Below are positions 8,800-18,388 of a stretch of DNA of 64,000 nucleotides, piece after piece. Under the pieces are notes generated by a model. That model did no database searches and was not told the origin of the DNA. It was given only the letters and a program-made list of their open reading frames with translations. The DNA comes from Thermoanaerobacter pseudethanolicus ATCC 33223 (GTDB lineage: Bacteria > Bacillota > Thermoanaerobacteria > Thermoanaerobacterales > Thermoanaerobacteraceae): the NCBI RefSeq assembly GCF_000019085.1, contig NC_010321.1, positions 2,158,501-2,222,500 of the forward strand, written 5' to 3'. The translations under genes and the position numbers were made by a program. Every line of letters starts with the position of its first letter. The first letter of the stretch is position 1.

Positions 8800-8822
8800 T
8801 AGATATTTTCATTCAGAAAATC

Positions 8823-9947
8823 TTACTCTTTATCTAAAGCCTCAACAGGGTCAACATACTCTAAACCTTGAGCATCTGCAACAGGTTTGTAGGTTACCAT
8901 TCCTTTATAAACATTTAATCCTTTTAATAAAGCTTTATTTTCAAGTAAAGCCTTCTTATATCCTTTATTTGCTATTTCTAAAGCATAATGCAATGTTACG
9001 TTAGTTAAAGCAAAAGTAGAGGTTCTCGGAACCGCTCCTGGAATGTTAGGCACAGAATAATGTACTACTCCATGTTTTATAAAGTACGGGTCTTTGTGAG
9101 AAGTCGTTCTATCACAGGTCTCTATACAACCACCTTGGTCTATTGCAACATCCACTATTACTGCACCTTTCTTCATCGTCTTTACCATTTCTTCTGTCAC
9201 AAGTTTTGGCGCCTTTGCTCCAGGTATCAAAACTGCTCCTATTAGCAAATCTGCTTTCTTCACACTCTGAGCAATATTAAAACTATTTGACATCAAAGTT
9301 GTAACTCGTCCACCAAATATGTCATCAAGGTAAGCAAGTCTCGCTGGATTTACATCCAATATTGTAACTCTTGCTCCCATCCCCATAGCTACCTTTGCTG
9401 CATTTGTACCTACCGTTCCCCCACCTATTATTACTACTTCTGCTGGCTCTACTCCTGGGACTCCGCCCATTACAATTCCTCTTCCTTCATTTATGTTGGT
9501 AAGAAGATAAGCTCCTATTGTCACCGACATCCTTCCAGCTACTTCACTCATGGGAGTTAAGAGAGGAAGTGCTCCATTATCTAATTGTACTGTCTCATAA
9601 GCAATCCCTACTACTTTTTTCCTTAATAGAGCTTCTGTTTGTTGTTTATCAGGAGCTAAATGAAGATAAGTAAAAAGAATCTGTCCTTCTTTGAAATAGT
9701 CATATTCGCTTGGCTGTGGTTCTTTTACCTTCATAATCATATCTGCTACATCAAATACTTCTTTTGCAGTATTAAGTATTTTCGCTCCAACCTTTGCATA
9801 TTCTTCATCAGTTATGCCACTTCCCATTCCTGCACTTTTTTCAATATATACTTCATGGCCATTTTTTATAAAAGCTTCAACTCCCGCAGGAGTAATAGCC
9901 ACACGAGCCTCTGCAGTTTTTATCTCTTTTGGAACGCCAATTTTCAT
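8823..9947 (-). CDS. ald: Alanine dehydrogenase
   Basis: This 374-residue enzyme is of the usual family length and interconverts L-alanine and pyruvate with NAD. The N-terminus [20 protein letters not shown] carries the substrate-binding residues. '[21 protein letters not shown]' (about residues 169-189) is the dinucleotide fold and '[16 protein letters not shown]' is a late conserved motif. It is a monocistronic-looking gene with its own terminator. In this anaerobe it could make alanine as a fermentation end product. Confidence 0.95.
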   Translation of the reverse strand: MKIGVPKEIKTAEARVAITPAGVEAFIKNGHEVYIEKSAGMGSGITDEEYAKVGAKILNTAKEVFDVADMIMKVKEPQPSEYDYFKEGQILFTYLHLAPDKQQTEALLRKKVVGIAYETVQLDNGALPLLTPMSEVAGRMSVTIGAYLLTNINEGRGIVMGGVPGVEPAEVVIIGGGTVGTNAAKVAMGMGARVTILDVNPARLAYLDDIFGGRVTTLMSNSFNIAQSVKKADLLIGAVLIPGAKAPKLVTEEMVKTMKKGAVIVDVAIDQGGCIETCDRTTSHKDPYFIKHGVVHYSVPNIPGAVPRTSTFALTNVTLHYALEIANKGYKKALLENKALLKGLNVYKGMVTYKPVADAQGLEYVDPVEALDKE

Positions 9948-10094
9948 ATCCTATCTCTCCTTTATCAATCTTTTATCAAAACCTTTTCAATATATTAATT
10001 CTACAAAGCTATTAAAAATCCTTCAACAAAAAATAGAAATTATAAAAACTTTTAAGTAAACAACATACTTTCTTAAAATTTTTCGTAAATTTAA

Positions 10095-10116
10095 AAAGGC
10101 GCAACATGACGCCTTT
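10095..10116 (-). terminator. Terminator after murA
   Basis: AAAGGC and GCCTTT arms overlap the end of murA and run into TTTTTAAATTT on the minus strand. Confidence 0.65.
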
Positions 10117-11365
10117 ATATTCTATATATGATTGCACCAAGATTTTTTAACTTTTCTTCCATTTTTACATAACCTCTGTCAATATGATAAATATCGTTTA
10201 TTTCAGTCCTACCTTCTGCAATAAGTCCTGCCAATACTAAGGCTGCTCCCGCCCTTAAATCCGTTGCTTTAACTTCTGCACCTGTCAAATGATCTACTCC
10301 TGTAACAACAGCGCTTCTCCCTTCTATCTTTATATTTGCCCCCATACGCTTTAGCTCATCCACATGCATAAATCTATTTTCAAAAACTGTTTCTATTATA
10401 ACGCTTGTCCCTTTTGCCACTGTCATCATAACCATCATTTGAGCTTGCATATCTGTAGGAAAGCCTGGATAAGGAAGAGTTTTTATGTCCACTGCTTTAT
10501 AATTTTTGATTCCTTTGACTCGCAGTCCCTTAGGTTCTTCTGTTATCTTAATTCCGCATTCTGTTAATTTCGCAATTATAGACCTTACATGATCCACTAT
10601 GACATTTTCTATAAGAACATTTCCTCCAGTCATTGCAGCTGCTACCATAAAAGTCCCTGCTTCAATTCTATCTGGTATGACAGTATGCTCAGCCCCTTTT
10701 AGCTCCTTTACTCCTTCAATTCTTATTGTATCTGTCCCCGCGCCTTTAATATTTGCTCCCATCTTGTTGAGAAAATTGGCAAGGTCAACAATTTCCGGCT
10801 CTTCCGCAGCGTTTTCTATTATAGTAACTCCTTCCGCAAAAACTGCCGCCATCATGATGTTTTCTGTAGCCCCAACACTTGGAAAATCTAAATAAATTTT
10901 TTTGCCTGTCAATTTTTTGGCTCGTGCTTCTACATAACCATGTCCTATGGTGATATCTGCTCCCAAAGTTTGAAATCCTTTTAAATGCAAATCTATTGGT
11001 CGAGAACCAATAGCGCACCCACCTGGCATAGAAATTTTAGCGTGCCCCAACCTTGCAAGTATGGGTCCCATCACCAAAAACGATGCTCTCATTTTCTTCA
11101 CCAAATCATATGGGGCTTCTACATCTTTAATATCCACTTTTATCTTTAATTTCTCATTTTCAAATTCACATATAGCACCAAAATGCTTAATTAACTCTAT
11201 CATGACATTGACATCCTCTAAAGTAGGTATGTCATCTAACACTATTTCTCCTGATGACAACAAAGAAGCGGCAATTATAGGTAATACAGAATTTTTAGCA
11301 CCACTTATTTTTACACTTCCTTTAAGAGGTGGGCTTTTTTCAACAATAAATTTCGTTGTTATCAC
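10115..11365 (-). CDS. murA: UDP-N-acetylglucosamine 1-carboxyvinyltransferase
   Basis: This 416-residue enzyme transfers enolpyruvate from PEP to UDP-GlcNAc, the first committed step of peptidoglycan synthesis in the cytoplasm. '[17 protein letters not shown]' is near residue 19, and the catalytic-Cys loop '[18 protein letters not shown]' is near 114-131. '[17 protein letters not shown]' and '[11 protein letters not shown]' are further signatures. It starts 6 bp after the YwmB-like gene. The GTG at 11365 is directly abutted by AAGAGG, so the true start is uncertain by a few codons. Confidence 0.95.
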   Translation of the reverse strand: MITTKFIVEKSPPLKGSVKISGAKNSVLPIIAASLLSSGEIVLDDIPTLEDVNVMIELIKHFGAICEFENEKLKIKVDIKDVEAPYDLVKKMRASFLVMGPILARLGHAKISMPGGCAIGSRPIDLHLKGFQTLGADITIGHGYVEARAKKLTGKKIYLDFPSVGATENIMMAAVFAEGVTIIENAAEEPEIVDLANFLNKMGANIKGAGTDTIRIEGVKELKGAEHTVIPDRIEAGTFMVAAAMTGGNVLIENVIVDHVRSIIAKLTECGIKITEEPKGLRVKGIKNYKAVDIKTLPYPGFPTDMQAQMMVMMTVAKGTSVIIETVFENRFMHVDELKRMGANIKIEGRSAVVTGVDHLTGAEVKATDLRAGAALVLAGLIAEGRTEINDIYHIDRGYVKMEEKLKNLGAIIYRI

Positions 11366-11371
11366 CCTCTT

Positions 11372-12121
11372 TTAATATTCTATAGCTATAATAGGTGTCG
11401 CCACCCATATATAAGTTTTATCGTCAAAAGAACTATATCTTATTGCTACGTTTAAATTTATTTTTTCACTTCCTAATTTAATATATTCTTTTAATTTGCT
11501 CGAATAAGCAGAAACACTTATTATATTTTCATCTTCCATTCCTTCTACTTTTTGTGCATCTAATTTGTCAAGTATTAATTTAACTATACTACTATTTTTT
11601 TCTTTATTCAACTTCCCTTTAAAAGTCCCTACAAAGCAGGTTGTTATCTCCGGTTTCCCTTTTAATTCCTTAAAAGTATTATCGATAAGTTTTTTTTCTT
11701 TTTCAACATCTTGATATCCTTTTAGTAAATATTCATCTATTAACAAGTATGCCTCTCCTTTATCCCTATTCTTTATACTTTGCGCCACAATACTTATTGC
11801 TCTCATATTTTCTGAATAGTCTATTTCTATCTGTCGAAAATTATCTTTTTCGCTTTTTGATACCTTAATTTTTTCTTTGTCAATTTCCATGCTTTCAAGT
11901 GCTTTTTCAACATATTTTGTTAAATTGTCAAAATTTGTAAATACATTGTCGACTTTTGCCCACCCGTTTATATTCGCATATTCATAAGTGGCTCCTGTCG
12001 TTAAAAAGACTTCTTTTGTCAGTGAAACATCTTCCGTCAATGAAAGAAAAGTCTGTTTTTGAAATCCAAATGAAAATATTACAATAAAAATTATTAATCC
12101 TGTAAATATTTTTTTAAACAC
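11372..12121 (-). CDS. YwmB-like secreted protein
   Basis: A 249-residue protein with an N-terminal hydrophobic signal (about residues 5-20, no lipobox Cys). The rest is a soluble alpha/beta region without known catalytic motifs. Its place directly before murA and upstream of spoIID matches Bacillus ywmB (YwmB/TATA-binding-like fold family), which is the main basis for the call. The function is unknown; co-transcription suggests a cell-envelope role. The start ATG at 12121 has AAGGAGG five bases upstream. A terminator-like hairpin lies in its leader. Confidence 0.65.
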   Translation of the reverse strand: MFKKIFTGLIIFIVIFSFGFQKQTFLSLTEDVSLTKEVFLTTGATYEYANINGWAKVDNVFTNFDNLTKYVEKALESMEIDKEKIKVSKSEKDNFRQIEIDYSENMRAISIVAQSIKNRDKGEAYLLIDEYLLKGYQDVEKEKKLIDNTFKELKGKPEITTCFVGTFKGKLNKEKNSSIVKLILDKLDAQKVEGMEDENIISVSAYSSKLKEYIKLGSEKINLNVAIRYSSFDDKTYIWVATPIIAIEY

Positions 12122-12134
12122 ATTTCTTACCTCC

Positions 12135-12204
12135 TTTTAAAAAAAGGCGGTAAAATACCTGCGAATCCACAAGGGGGAGAATGGATCCGCCGATTTTTAC
12201 CGCC
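12135..12204 (-). promoter_or_regulatory. Attenuator-like hairpin in the ywmB-murA leader
   Basis: On the minus strand GGCGGTAAAA (12195-12204) pairs with TTTTACCGCC (12146-12155), with an inner GGATCC/GGATTC pairing, and ends in seven T residues just before the ywmB ribosome site. No minus-strand gene lies upstream that it could terminate, because the next gene upstream is on the plus strand. It therefore looks like a leader terminator. Confidence 0.55.
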
Positions 12205-12323
12205 CTTCTATTTTAAATTATTAACTGAAATAAAAAGATTTATTCATCAATCTAAAAAATTTTATTATTGACATAACAGGAAAAATGGGCAGCCATTAGA
12301 AATAATTAGATAAAAAGAGAATA

Positions 12324-12391
12324 AGTCAGAAAAGGTCAGATAAATATAGATAAATTTTCCTGATAAACTTTTTTGGTCAAAAAAGGTCAAA
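12324..12391. promoter_or_regulatory. Two CtsR-type heptad operators
   Basis: GGTCAAA-AAA-GGTCAAA (12375-12391) is a perfect match to the known CtsR box (two direct heptads spaced by three bases). A weaker copy, AGTCAGA-AAA-GGTCAGA, lies at 12324-12340. The strong box overlaps the expected -35 position of the -10 element TATAAT at 12406-12411, in front of the plus-strand gene at 12470. The gap is shared with the ywmB leader, so the boxes might also act on that side. Confidence 0.65.
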
Positions 12392-12469
12392 AATCAAATT
12401 TGTTTTATAATTTTGATAAAGTAAAATTATAAGTGGAAGGAAAAATATCTCAAAAAGGAGGTGTGAAAT

Positions 12470-12766
12470 ATGTTCTGGGTAACACTTATTGTAGTAGGAC
12501 TTATATCTAGTCTTGTATTTCATCCTTTGTTCAACTCCAAAGCTGGAGAATCTTACGTCGAAAAGCTAAATAAAATTTACGGAACATACTGGGCAGCACT
12601 AGTTGCACATCTAATCGGAGCATGGCTTGGCGGCGCTTACCTAGGCAAATGGGGCTGGATGGTCGCTGATTACAACGTAATAGGCGGATTCATCGGAGCA
12701 ATAGTAATTGGTTATCTGTGGTACCTAATCGCTAAAAGTCAAACAAAAGCAGAAGCTAATAAATAA
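12470..12766 (+). CDS. GlsB/YeaQ/YmgE-type small membrane protein
   Basis: A 98-residue protein with three predicted membrane segments (about residues 3-18, 44-60 and 72-88), rich in Gly motifs such as 'HLIGAWLGGAYLG' and 'GGFIGAIVIGYLW'. This fits the GlsB/YeaQ/YmgE (transglycosylase-associated) family, whose members are often stress-induced and whose biochemical role is unknown. AAAGGAGGTG lies eight bases before the ATG. It is monocistronic, with CtsR-type operators upstream and a terminator downstream, which suggests induction by heat or protein damage. Confidence 0.65.
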   Translation: MFWVTLIVVGLISSLVFHPLFNSKAGESYVEKLNKIYGTYWAALVAHLIGAWLGGAYLGKWGWMVADYNVIGGFIGAIVIGYLWYLIAKSQTKAEANK

Positions 12767-12778
12767 AATAAATCTATA

Positions 12779-12802
12779 AAAGCGGGGTTTATTCCCCGCT
12801 TA
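12779..12802. terminator. Bidirectional terminator between convergent genes
   Basis: AAGCGGGG and CCCCGCTT form a stable hairpin followed by TATTTTTG on the plus strand; it also ends comEB on the minus strand. Confidence 0.8.
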
Positions 12803-13249
12803 TTTTTGTCGCTCAATTTTTACTAAGTCAATATTTGCTTCCTTTAAAAGTTTAAAAGCTAATTCATCGGGATACTCCTCTTCATATACAATTCGCTTAA
12901 CTCCTGCATTGATTAACATTTTAGCGCATATGACACAAGGACTGGCACTTACATAGAGAGTAGCCCCTTTAGTACTTACCCCATGCAACGCTGCTTGTAT
13001 AATCGCATTTTGCTCTGCATGTACACCTCTACAAAGCTCTGGCCTTTCTCCCGACGGTATCCCTAATTGCTCTCTCAAACAACCTGTTTCTTCACAATGG
13101 GCGAGTCCTGTAGGAGGACCATTATACCCTGTTGAAATTATGTGTTTATCCACCACCAAAATAGCCCCTACTTGTCTTCTAAGACAAGTAGAGCGAGTTT
13201 TTACAACATCTACAATTTGCATAAAATATTCATCCCATGAGGGTCTCAT
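12800..13249 (-). CDS. comEB: dCMP/cytidine deaminase family (ComEB)
   Basis: A zinc deaminase of about 149 residues that converts dCMP to dUMP. The zinc site is 'HAEQNAII' (His and catalytic Glu) and 'PCVICAKML' (two Cys). An internal Cys/His segment, '[18 protein letters not shown]', is the second metal loop seen in dCMP deaminases. The start is set at the ATG at 13249, preceded by GCGAGGG, giving MRPSWDEYF; an ATG at 13270 overlaps the upp stop. It follows upp, forming a pyrimidine salvage pair. Confidence 0.9.
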   Translation of the reverse strand: MRPSWDEYFMQIVDVVKTRSTCLRRQVGAILVVDKHIISTGYNGPPTGLAHCEETGCLREQLGIPSGERPELCRGVHAEQNAIIQAALHGVSTKGATLYVSASPCVICAKMLINAGVKRIVYEEEYPDELAFKLLKEANIDLVKIERQK

Positions 13250-13266
13250 TTGTACATCCCTCGCCA

Positions 13267-13902
<636 letters not shown>

Positions 13903-13948
13903 TTACCTCCTGTAAGTTTAAAATTTCTTTTCTAATAACAAATTAATA

Positions 13949-14395
13949 TCATTTGCTATACTTTTTCTCAATTTCCGCTATTTTGTCAATCCTTCTCTGA
14001 TGACGTCCTCCTTGGAAAGTTGCATTTAACCATTCTTCCACCATCATCACAGCAAGTCCTGGTCCTGTGATGCGTCCTCCCAAGCACAAAATATTAGCAT
14101 TGTTGTGTTCCTTAGCGGCTTTTGCTGAAAAAACATCTTCTGCATGAGCAGCTCTAATTCCTGGTACTTTATTTGCCGCTATTGACATACCAATGCCTGT
14201 CCCACAGACTAAAATTCCTTCGCTGCACTCATGAGATGCAACAGCCTCTGCTACTTTGAGGGCATAATCTGGATAATCTACAGATTCTGTACCAAAAGTT
14301 CCAAAATCTTTATAGGCTATTCCTTTTTCATCTAAATACTTTTTTATAGCTTCTTTAAGTTCATAGCCACCATGGTCAGCTCCTAATGCAATCAC
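13949..14395 (-). CDS. rpiB: Ribose-5-phosphate isomerase B
   Basis: A 148-residue RpiB/LacAB-family isomerase interconverting ribose 5-phosphate and ribulose 5-phosphate. 'ALGADHGGYELKEAIK' begins the protein, and 'GILVCGTGIGMSIAANKVPGIRAA' contains the active-site Cys. The ATG overlaps the end of ywlE by 4 bp, indicating translational coupling in a sua5-ywlE-rpiB-upp-comEB operon. Confidence 0.94.
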   Translation of the reverse strand: MIALGADHGGYELKEAIKKYLDEKGIAYKDFGTFGTESVDYPDYALKVAEAVASHECSEGILVCGTGIGMSIAANKVPGIRAAHAEDVFSAKAAKEHNNANILCLGGRITGPGLAVMMVEEWLNATFQGGRHQRRIDKIAEIEKKYSK

Positions 14396-14853
14396 CGTTT
14401 TTCCCTTCCTTCTGAAATTTTGGTTATAATCTTTGAAATTAGATTGTCTAACTCGCGAGCCGTTTGTCTATACACTTCTATAGGCATGCCATAAGGGTCC
14501 TCAACCTCTCCCTGTAGCCCTACAAATTCTTTTATAGTAAAAACTTTATGGGAATATTCTGGGTACTTAGAAAGTATGCTCTGTTTATGAGAATTCGACA
14601 TGGCTAAAATTAAATCAGCCTCTTCTAAATCTTGACGTCTTAAACTTTTTGACCTGTGGTTTGAAATATCTATATTATAATCCTGTTTTAATACTTCTAT
14701 TGCTTCTTGCGAAGCTGGAAAACCTTCTGGAGCAAATACTCCAGCAGATTTTGCTTCAAAGTCCTTACCGAAAGCTTTCGCTTTGTCATTAAAAAGTCCC
14801 TCTGCCATAGGGCTTCTACAGCTATTCCCAGTGCACACAAATAATACTTTCAT
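14392..14853 (-). CDS. Low-molecular-weight phosphatase (YwlE-like)
   Basis: A 153-residue LMW protein tyrosine phosphatase fold. The P-loop is CTGNSCRSPMAEG (residues 7-19) and the general-acid segment 'VEDPYGMP' is near 118-125. Position between sua5 and rpiB matches Bacillus ywlE, a protein-arginine phosphatase. In Bacillus the P-loop residue after Asn is Thr, which helps select phosphoarginine; here it is Ser, so specificity for phosphoarginine against phosphotyrosine is open. It overlaps both neighbours by 4 bp. Confidence 0.88.
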   Translation of the reverse strand: MKVLFVCTGNSCRSPMAEGLFNDKAKAFGKDFEAKSAGVFAPEGFPASQEAIEVLKQDYNIDISNHRSKSLRRQDLEEADLILAMSNSHKQSILSKYPEYSHKVFTIKEFVGLQGEVEDPYGMPIEVYRQTARELDNLISKIITKISEGREKR

Positions 14854-15914
14854 GGCAATTCTCCTTCAGCACTTATTTCTTTATAACCGGCAGCTTTTTC
14901 TAATCTATTCATAATAGCAAGTCCAATATTGTCATATTCAAAACTTTCAGCAAAAATGACATCTACTCCCTTTTTGTCAAATTGTCTTAAAACTTCAAAA
15001 AGATTTTTCGCTATCGTCTCTGGTCTATTTCTATCCCCTACGACAATAATTTCTCCCTTTTCATATTGTGTCGAAGTTTGTACCGTTGCCATTATACCAA
15101 CTTTTTTACCATATTTCAATTGTTCTTCTGTCAATTCTTGAATTTTTTTTACAACTTTCTCAAGGTCTCCTGTTACTATATAGACCTCCGCATTAGGAGA
15201 ATAATGCTTGTACTTCATGCCAGGGGACTTAGGCTTTAAATCTTCTTGTGGCTTTTTTAAAAGTGAAGGATCCACTTCAACATTTCCTATCACTTCTCTC
15301 AGCATTTCCAAAGTAACTGCTCCCGGTCTTAAAATGACCGGCACCTTTTCTGTCAAATCCAAAACAGTAGATTCTACGCCAACATCACATTTTCCTCCGT
15401 CTATTATTACATCTACTTTTCCATACAAATCTTCAATAACGTGAGAAGCATCAGTAGGACTAGGCTTACCTGAAACATTAGCGCTGGGAGCAGATATAGG
15501 GACTTCTGCCCTTTTGATTAAAAGATGAGCAATTGTGTTTGAAGGCATCCTTATAGCTACAGTATCCATGCCAGCCGTATTAACATAAGGCACTTTTTGT
15601 GATTTTTTAAAAATAAGTGTTAAAGGGCCTGGCCAAAATTTCTTCATAAGAGTTTTAGCTTTTTGAGGTACTTCTTTCACAAGGTCATAAATCTGCTCTA
15701 ATTCTGCAATATGAACAATAAGAGGGTTATCTTGAGGCCTTCCCTTTGCTATAAATATCTTTTTTATAGCTTCTTCATTGAAAGAATTGGCTCCAATTCC
15801 ATAAACTGTCTCTGTAGGAAAAGCCACAAGTCCTCCTTCTTTTATCACTTTTGCTGCAAAATCAATAAGCTCAATTTCTGGATTATTTTTATTAACACGT
15901 ACTATTTTTGTCAT
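14850..15914 (-). CDS. ywlC: L-threonylcarbamoyladenylate synthase (Sua5/YwlC)
   Basis: A 354-residue two-domain Sua5 protein: a YrdC domain (residues about 14-200) with 'GGLVAFPTETVYGIGANSFN', 'IAKGRPQDNPLIVHI' and 'PISAPSANVSGKPSPTDASHV', then a C-terminal Sua5 domain from 'SPGMKYKHYSPNAEV'. It makes the threonylcarbamoyl-AMP used to form t6A37 in tRNAs reading ANN codons. It is the first gene of the block and lies behind the ZIP transporter. Confidence 0.94.
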   Translation of the reverse strand: MTKIVRVNKNNPEIELIDFAAKVIKEGGLVAFPTETVYGIGANSFNEEAIKKIFIAKGRPQDNPLIVHIAELEQIYDLVKEVPQKAKTLMKKFWPGPLTLIFKKSQKVPYVNTAGMDTVAIRMPSNTIAHLLIKRAEVPISAPSANVSGKPSPTDASHVIEDLYGKVDVIIDGGKCDVGVESTVLDLTEKVPVILRPGAVTLEMLREVIGNVEVDPSLLKKPQEDLKPKSPGMKYKHYSPNAEVYIVTGDLEKVVKKIQELTEEQLKYGKKVGIMATVQTSTQYEKGEIIVVGDRNRPETIAKNLFEVLRQFDKKGVDVIFAESFEYDNIGLAIMNRLEKAAGYKEISAEGELP

Positions 15915-15941
15915 TTAAGGCACTCCCTGCATAAACAAAAC

Positions 15942-16661
15942 TTACAAATACTTTGTTATTATTATACCACCAATAAAACCTAATATCATCCCCAAAATAG
16001 AAATTTTCCCTTTGTAAATATTTCTGGCCTCAGGAATTACATCGCCACAGGTCACATACAACATAGCTCCTCCTGCTATGCCTAAATTTAATCCAATAAA
16101 ATAAGGGGATATACCACCCGTCACAACTCCAATTAAAGCCCCTATTCCTGTAGGAATCCCAGCCAATACGGTGTATATTACATTTTTATAAGGAGGTATA
16201 CCGCCTGCAGAAAATGGCGTTGCCATTGCTAAACCCTCAGGAAAATCGTGCAAAGCAATAACTAAGGCGATGTCAATACCTAATGACTGAGATACCATAA
16301 AACCAGAACCTACAGCAAGTCCTTCAGGGAAATTATGTAAAGCAATTGCAATTCCTAATAGTACTCCTTCTTTTATGAAACTTCCGGCAATATCCATATT
16401 TTCTATTATCATGTCAAAAAAAGAAATCAAAATGGCTCCCATTAATATCCCAATTGTCCCCAATGTAAGACCTGCTATATCAAAAGCATGAGGCAAAAGG
16501 TCAAAAGCAACAATAGAAAGCATTAAACCTGCAGCAGTGCCCATAATCCCACTAAAAAATCTATTAGAAGGGTTTTTTAAAAAATATGTCGCAGCTCCCC
16601 CCATTCCCGTACCGATTATTCCGACCAAAGAGCCTATTATCATCCCATTGAAGGCAGACAT
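15942..16661 (-). CDS. ZIP-family divalent metal transporter
   Basis: A 239-residue integral membrane protein with about eight hydrophobic segments. 'ALHNFPEGLAVGSGFM' (about residues 107-122) and 'ALHDFPEGLAMATPF' (about 136-150) are the paired metal-binding helices of the ZIP family. Zinc, iron or manganese uptake is likely; the metal is not decided. An attenuator-like structure in its leader suggests regulated expression. An AAGGGGATG site precedes the ATG. Confidence 0.88.
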   Translation of the reverse strand: MSAFNGMIIGSLVGIIGTGMGGAATYFLKNPSNRFFSGIMGTAAGLMLSIVAFDLLPHAFDIAGLTLGTIGILMGAILISFFDMIIENMDIAGSFIKEGVLLGIAIALHNFPEGLAVGSGFMVSQSLGIDIALVIALHDFPEGLAMATPFSAGGIPPYKNVIYTVLAGIPTGIGALIGVVTGGISPYFIGLNLGIAGGAMLYVTCGDVIPEARNIYKGKISILGMILGFIGGIIITKYL

Positions 16662-16730
16662 AAAAACATCCCCTTAATTTTTAAATCTACTTCAAATGTA
16701 TTAAATCGTTATTGAACTTATGCTTAGCAC

Positions 16731-16791
16731 AAAAAAATTCGCTCGAAGGTAGGAGGACCATCGAGCGAATAAAGCGTCCTCTATAGAGGAC
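16731..16791 (-). promoter_or_regulatory. Attenuator-like leader of the ZIP transporter gene
   Basis: On the minus strand GTCCTCTATAGAGGAC (16776-16791) is followed by a second hairpin, ATTCGCTCGA/TCGAGCGAAT (16737-16770), and then seven T residues. The 14-nt loop of the second hairpin contains GGTCCTCC, which can also pair with the GAGGAC of the first, so two exclusive folds or a pseudoknot are possible. It lies about 70 bp before the ZIP start codon with no minus-strand gene directly upstream that lacks its own terminator. Confidence 0.6.
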
Positions 16792-16965
16792 AGCTGGGGG
16801 GCAATGTTAAATTGTATGTATTTTGTCACATACTGCTATTTCTTAGTTTAACTTAATAAAGTGTTTTTTTATAATTATAATTTATAACGATTATTTAGTC
16901 AAGCACAAAAATTTTAATTATACCTATATTTTTTGATAATATCATTATCTATACAGAAATAAAAA

Positions 16966-17267
16966 GAACAGGTTTTCCTGTTCCAGACTGTACGCAAACT
17001 TTCGTAAAAGAGATATTTTGCATAAGGAGCGACTTGGTACAAAACGATAACAAAACTTAGCAAGACCGAGGGTGGAGGCAGGGCCGAAGCCATGGATGGC
17101 GAAGGCGGGCACCTTAAGGCATGGATGCCACCTGACGGAGGTACCCTGCCGGAACCTGAAGGGGAAGCTTATGTTTTGTCGCTTTGGAAAACCGGAGCGA
17201 CGATGCAAAATATCTCTTTTGAAAATTTTTTAAATTTTGTCACAAGCTAGAACAGGTTTCCCTGTTC
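16966..17267. repeat. Structured ~300-bp repeat element, copy 2
   Basis: The perfect 18-bp closing inverted repeat is at 17006-17023 (AAAAGAGATATTTTGCAT) and 17203-17220. The conserved core at 17064-17157 is nearly identical to copy 1. Flanking hairpins GAACAGG/CCTGTTC occur on both sides (16966-16983 and 17250-17267), and the right one immediately follows the prfA stop. It has the same orientation as copy 1 and lacks the extra internal hairpin of that copy. The 16792-16965 stretch beside it shows nothing recognisable. Confidence 0.8.
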
Positions 17268-17269
17268 CT

Positions 17270-18340
17270 TTAATTTAGATTCATATTCTTGAGTTTTTCT
17301 GCCTGGTCATTTAAAATTAAAGCATCTATAATTTCATCCAAGTCCCCATCAAGAACTTCCTGTAATCTATATAAAGTTAAACCTATTCTGTGGTCAGTAA
17401 CTCTGCCTTGTGGAAAATTGTAAGTTCTTATCCTCTCGCTCCTTTCCCCAGTACCTACTTGGGATTTCCGTGTCTCAGCAATTTCTCTTTGTTGTTCTTG
17501 TAGAGCCATTTCATAAAGCTTTGCTCGCAAAATTTTAAGAGCTCTTTCTCTATTTTGAATCTGTGACCTCTCATCTTGACAAGTTACTACAATCCCTGTC
17601 GGAATATGGGTAACTCTGACTGCGGAATCAGTCGTATTTACACTCTGCCCTCCATGACCGCCTGACCTAAATACATCTATCTTTATATCATTTGGATTTA
17701 TCTCTACATCAACTTCCTCGACTTCAGGCAAAACTGCCACTGTAGCGGTAGAAGTGTGTATTCTTCCTCCAGCTTCAGTGGTTGGAACCCTTTGAACCCT
17801 ATGAACACCACTTTCGTATTTTAACCTGCTGTAAGATCCTTTTCCAGAAATATTTAAAATTACTTCTTTAAATCCTCCGATATCTGTTTCATTGGAGCTC
17901 ATTATTTCTACTTTCCAACCTTTTTTCTCTGCATACATGGAATACATCCTAAAAAGGTCATGGGCAAAAAGAGCTGCCTCTTCTCCTCCTGCTCCTGCCC
18001 TAATCTCCATTATGACGTTTTTCTCATCATTTGGGTCTTTTGGTATTAAAAGAATTTTTATCTCCTCTAATAATTTTTCTTTTTTTTCTTCTAATTGAGA
18101 AAGTTCTTCCTCTGCCATCTCTTTAAGCTCTTCATCATTTGAAGACAACAACTCTTTTGTAGCCTCTATATCTTCCAAAACTTTTTTGTATTCTCTGTAT
18201 TTTAACACAATATCTTCAATAGCCGCATGCTCTTTTACATACTTTCTCCATTCAGCTACATTTGAAATAATATTAGGGTCACTTATTTTCTGACTTAAAT
18301 CTACATATCTATCTTCTATTGCTTGCAATTTATCAATCAT
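17270..18340 (-). CDS. prfA: Peptide chain release factor 1
   Basis: A 356-residue release factor for UAA and UAG stops. The GGQ loop '[21 protein letters not shown]' carries the peptidyl-transferase Gln, and '[16 protein letters not shown]' is the domain-2 entry. A PxT-type tripeptide 'VPTTEAGGR' lies in the anticodon-like domain, as in RF1. The second ATG (18340) is preferred because it has better spacing from GAGGTG. prmC, which methylates the GGQ Gln, lies directly upstream. Confidence 0.95.
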   Translation of the reverse strand: MIDKLQAIEDRYVDLSQKISDPNIISNVAEWRKYVKEHAAIEDIVLKYREYKKVLEDIEATKELLSSNDEELKEMAEEELSQLEEKKEKLLEEIKILLIPKDPNDEKNVIMEIRAGAGGEEAALFAHDLFRMYSMYAEKKGWKVEIMSSNETDIGGFKEVILNISGKGSYSRLKYESGVHRVQRVPTTEAGGRIHTSTATVAVLPEVEEVDVEINPNDIKIDVFRSGGHGGQSVNTTDSAVRVTHIPTGIVVTCQDERSQIQNRERALKILRAKLYEMALQEQQREIAETRKSQVGTGERSERIRTYNFPQGRVTDHRIGLTLYRLQEVLDGDLDEIIDALILNDQAEKLKNMNLN

Positions 18341-18388
18341 CATCTCACCTCAAAAATTGATTATATCATATATTGCTATTTGTGAAAA

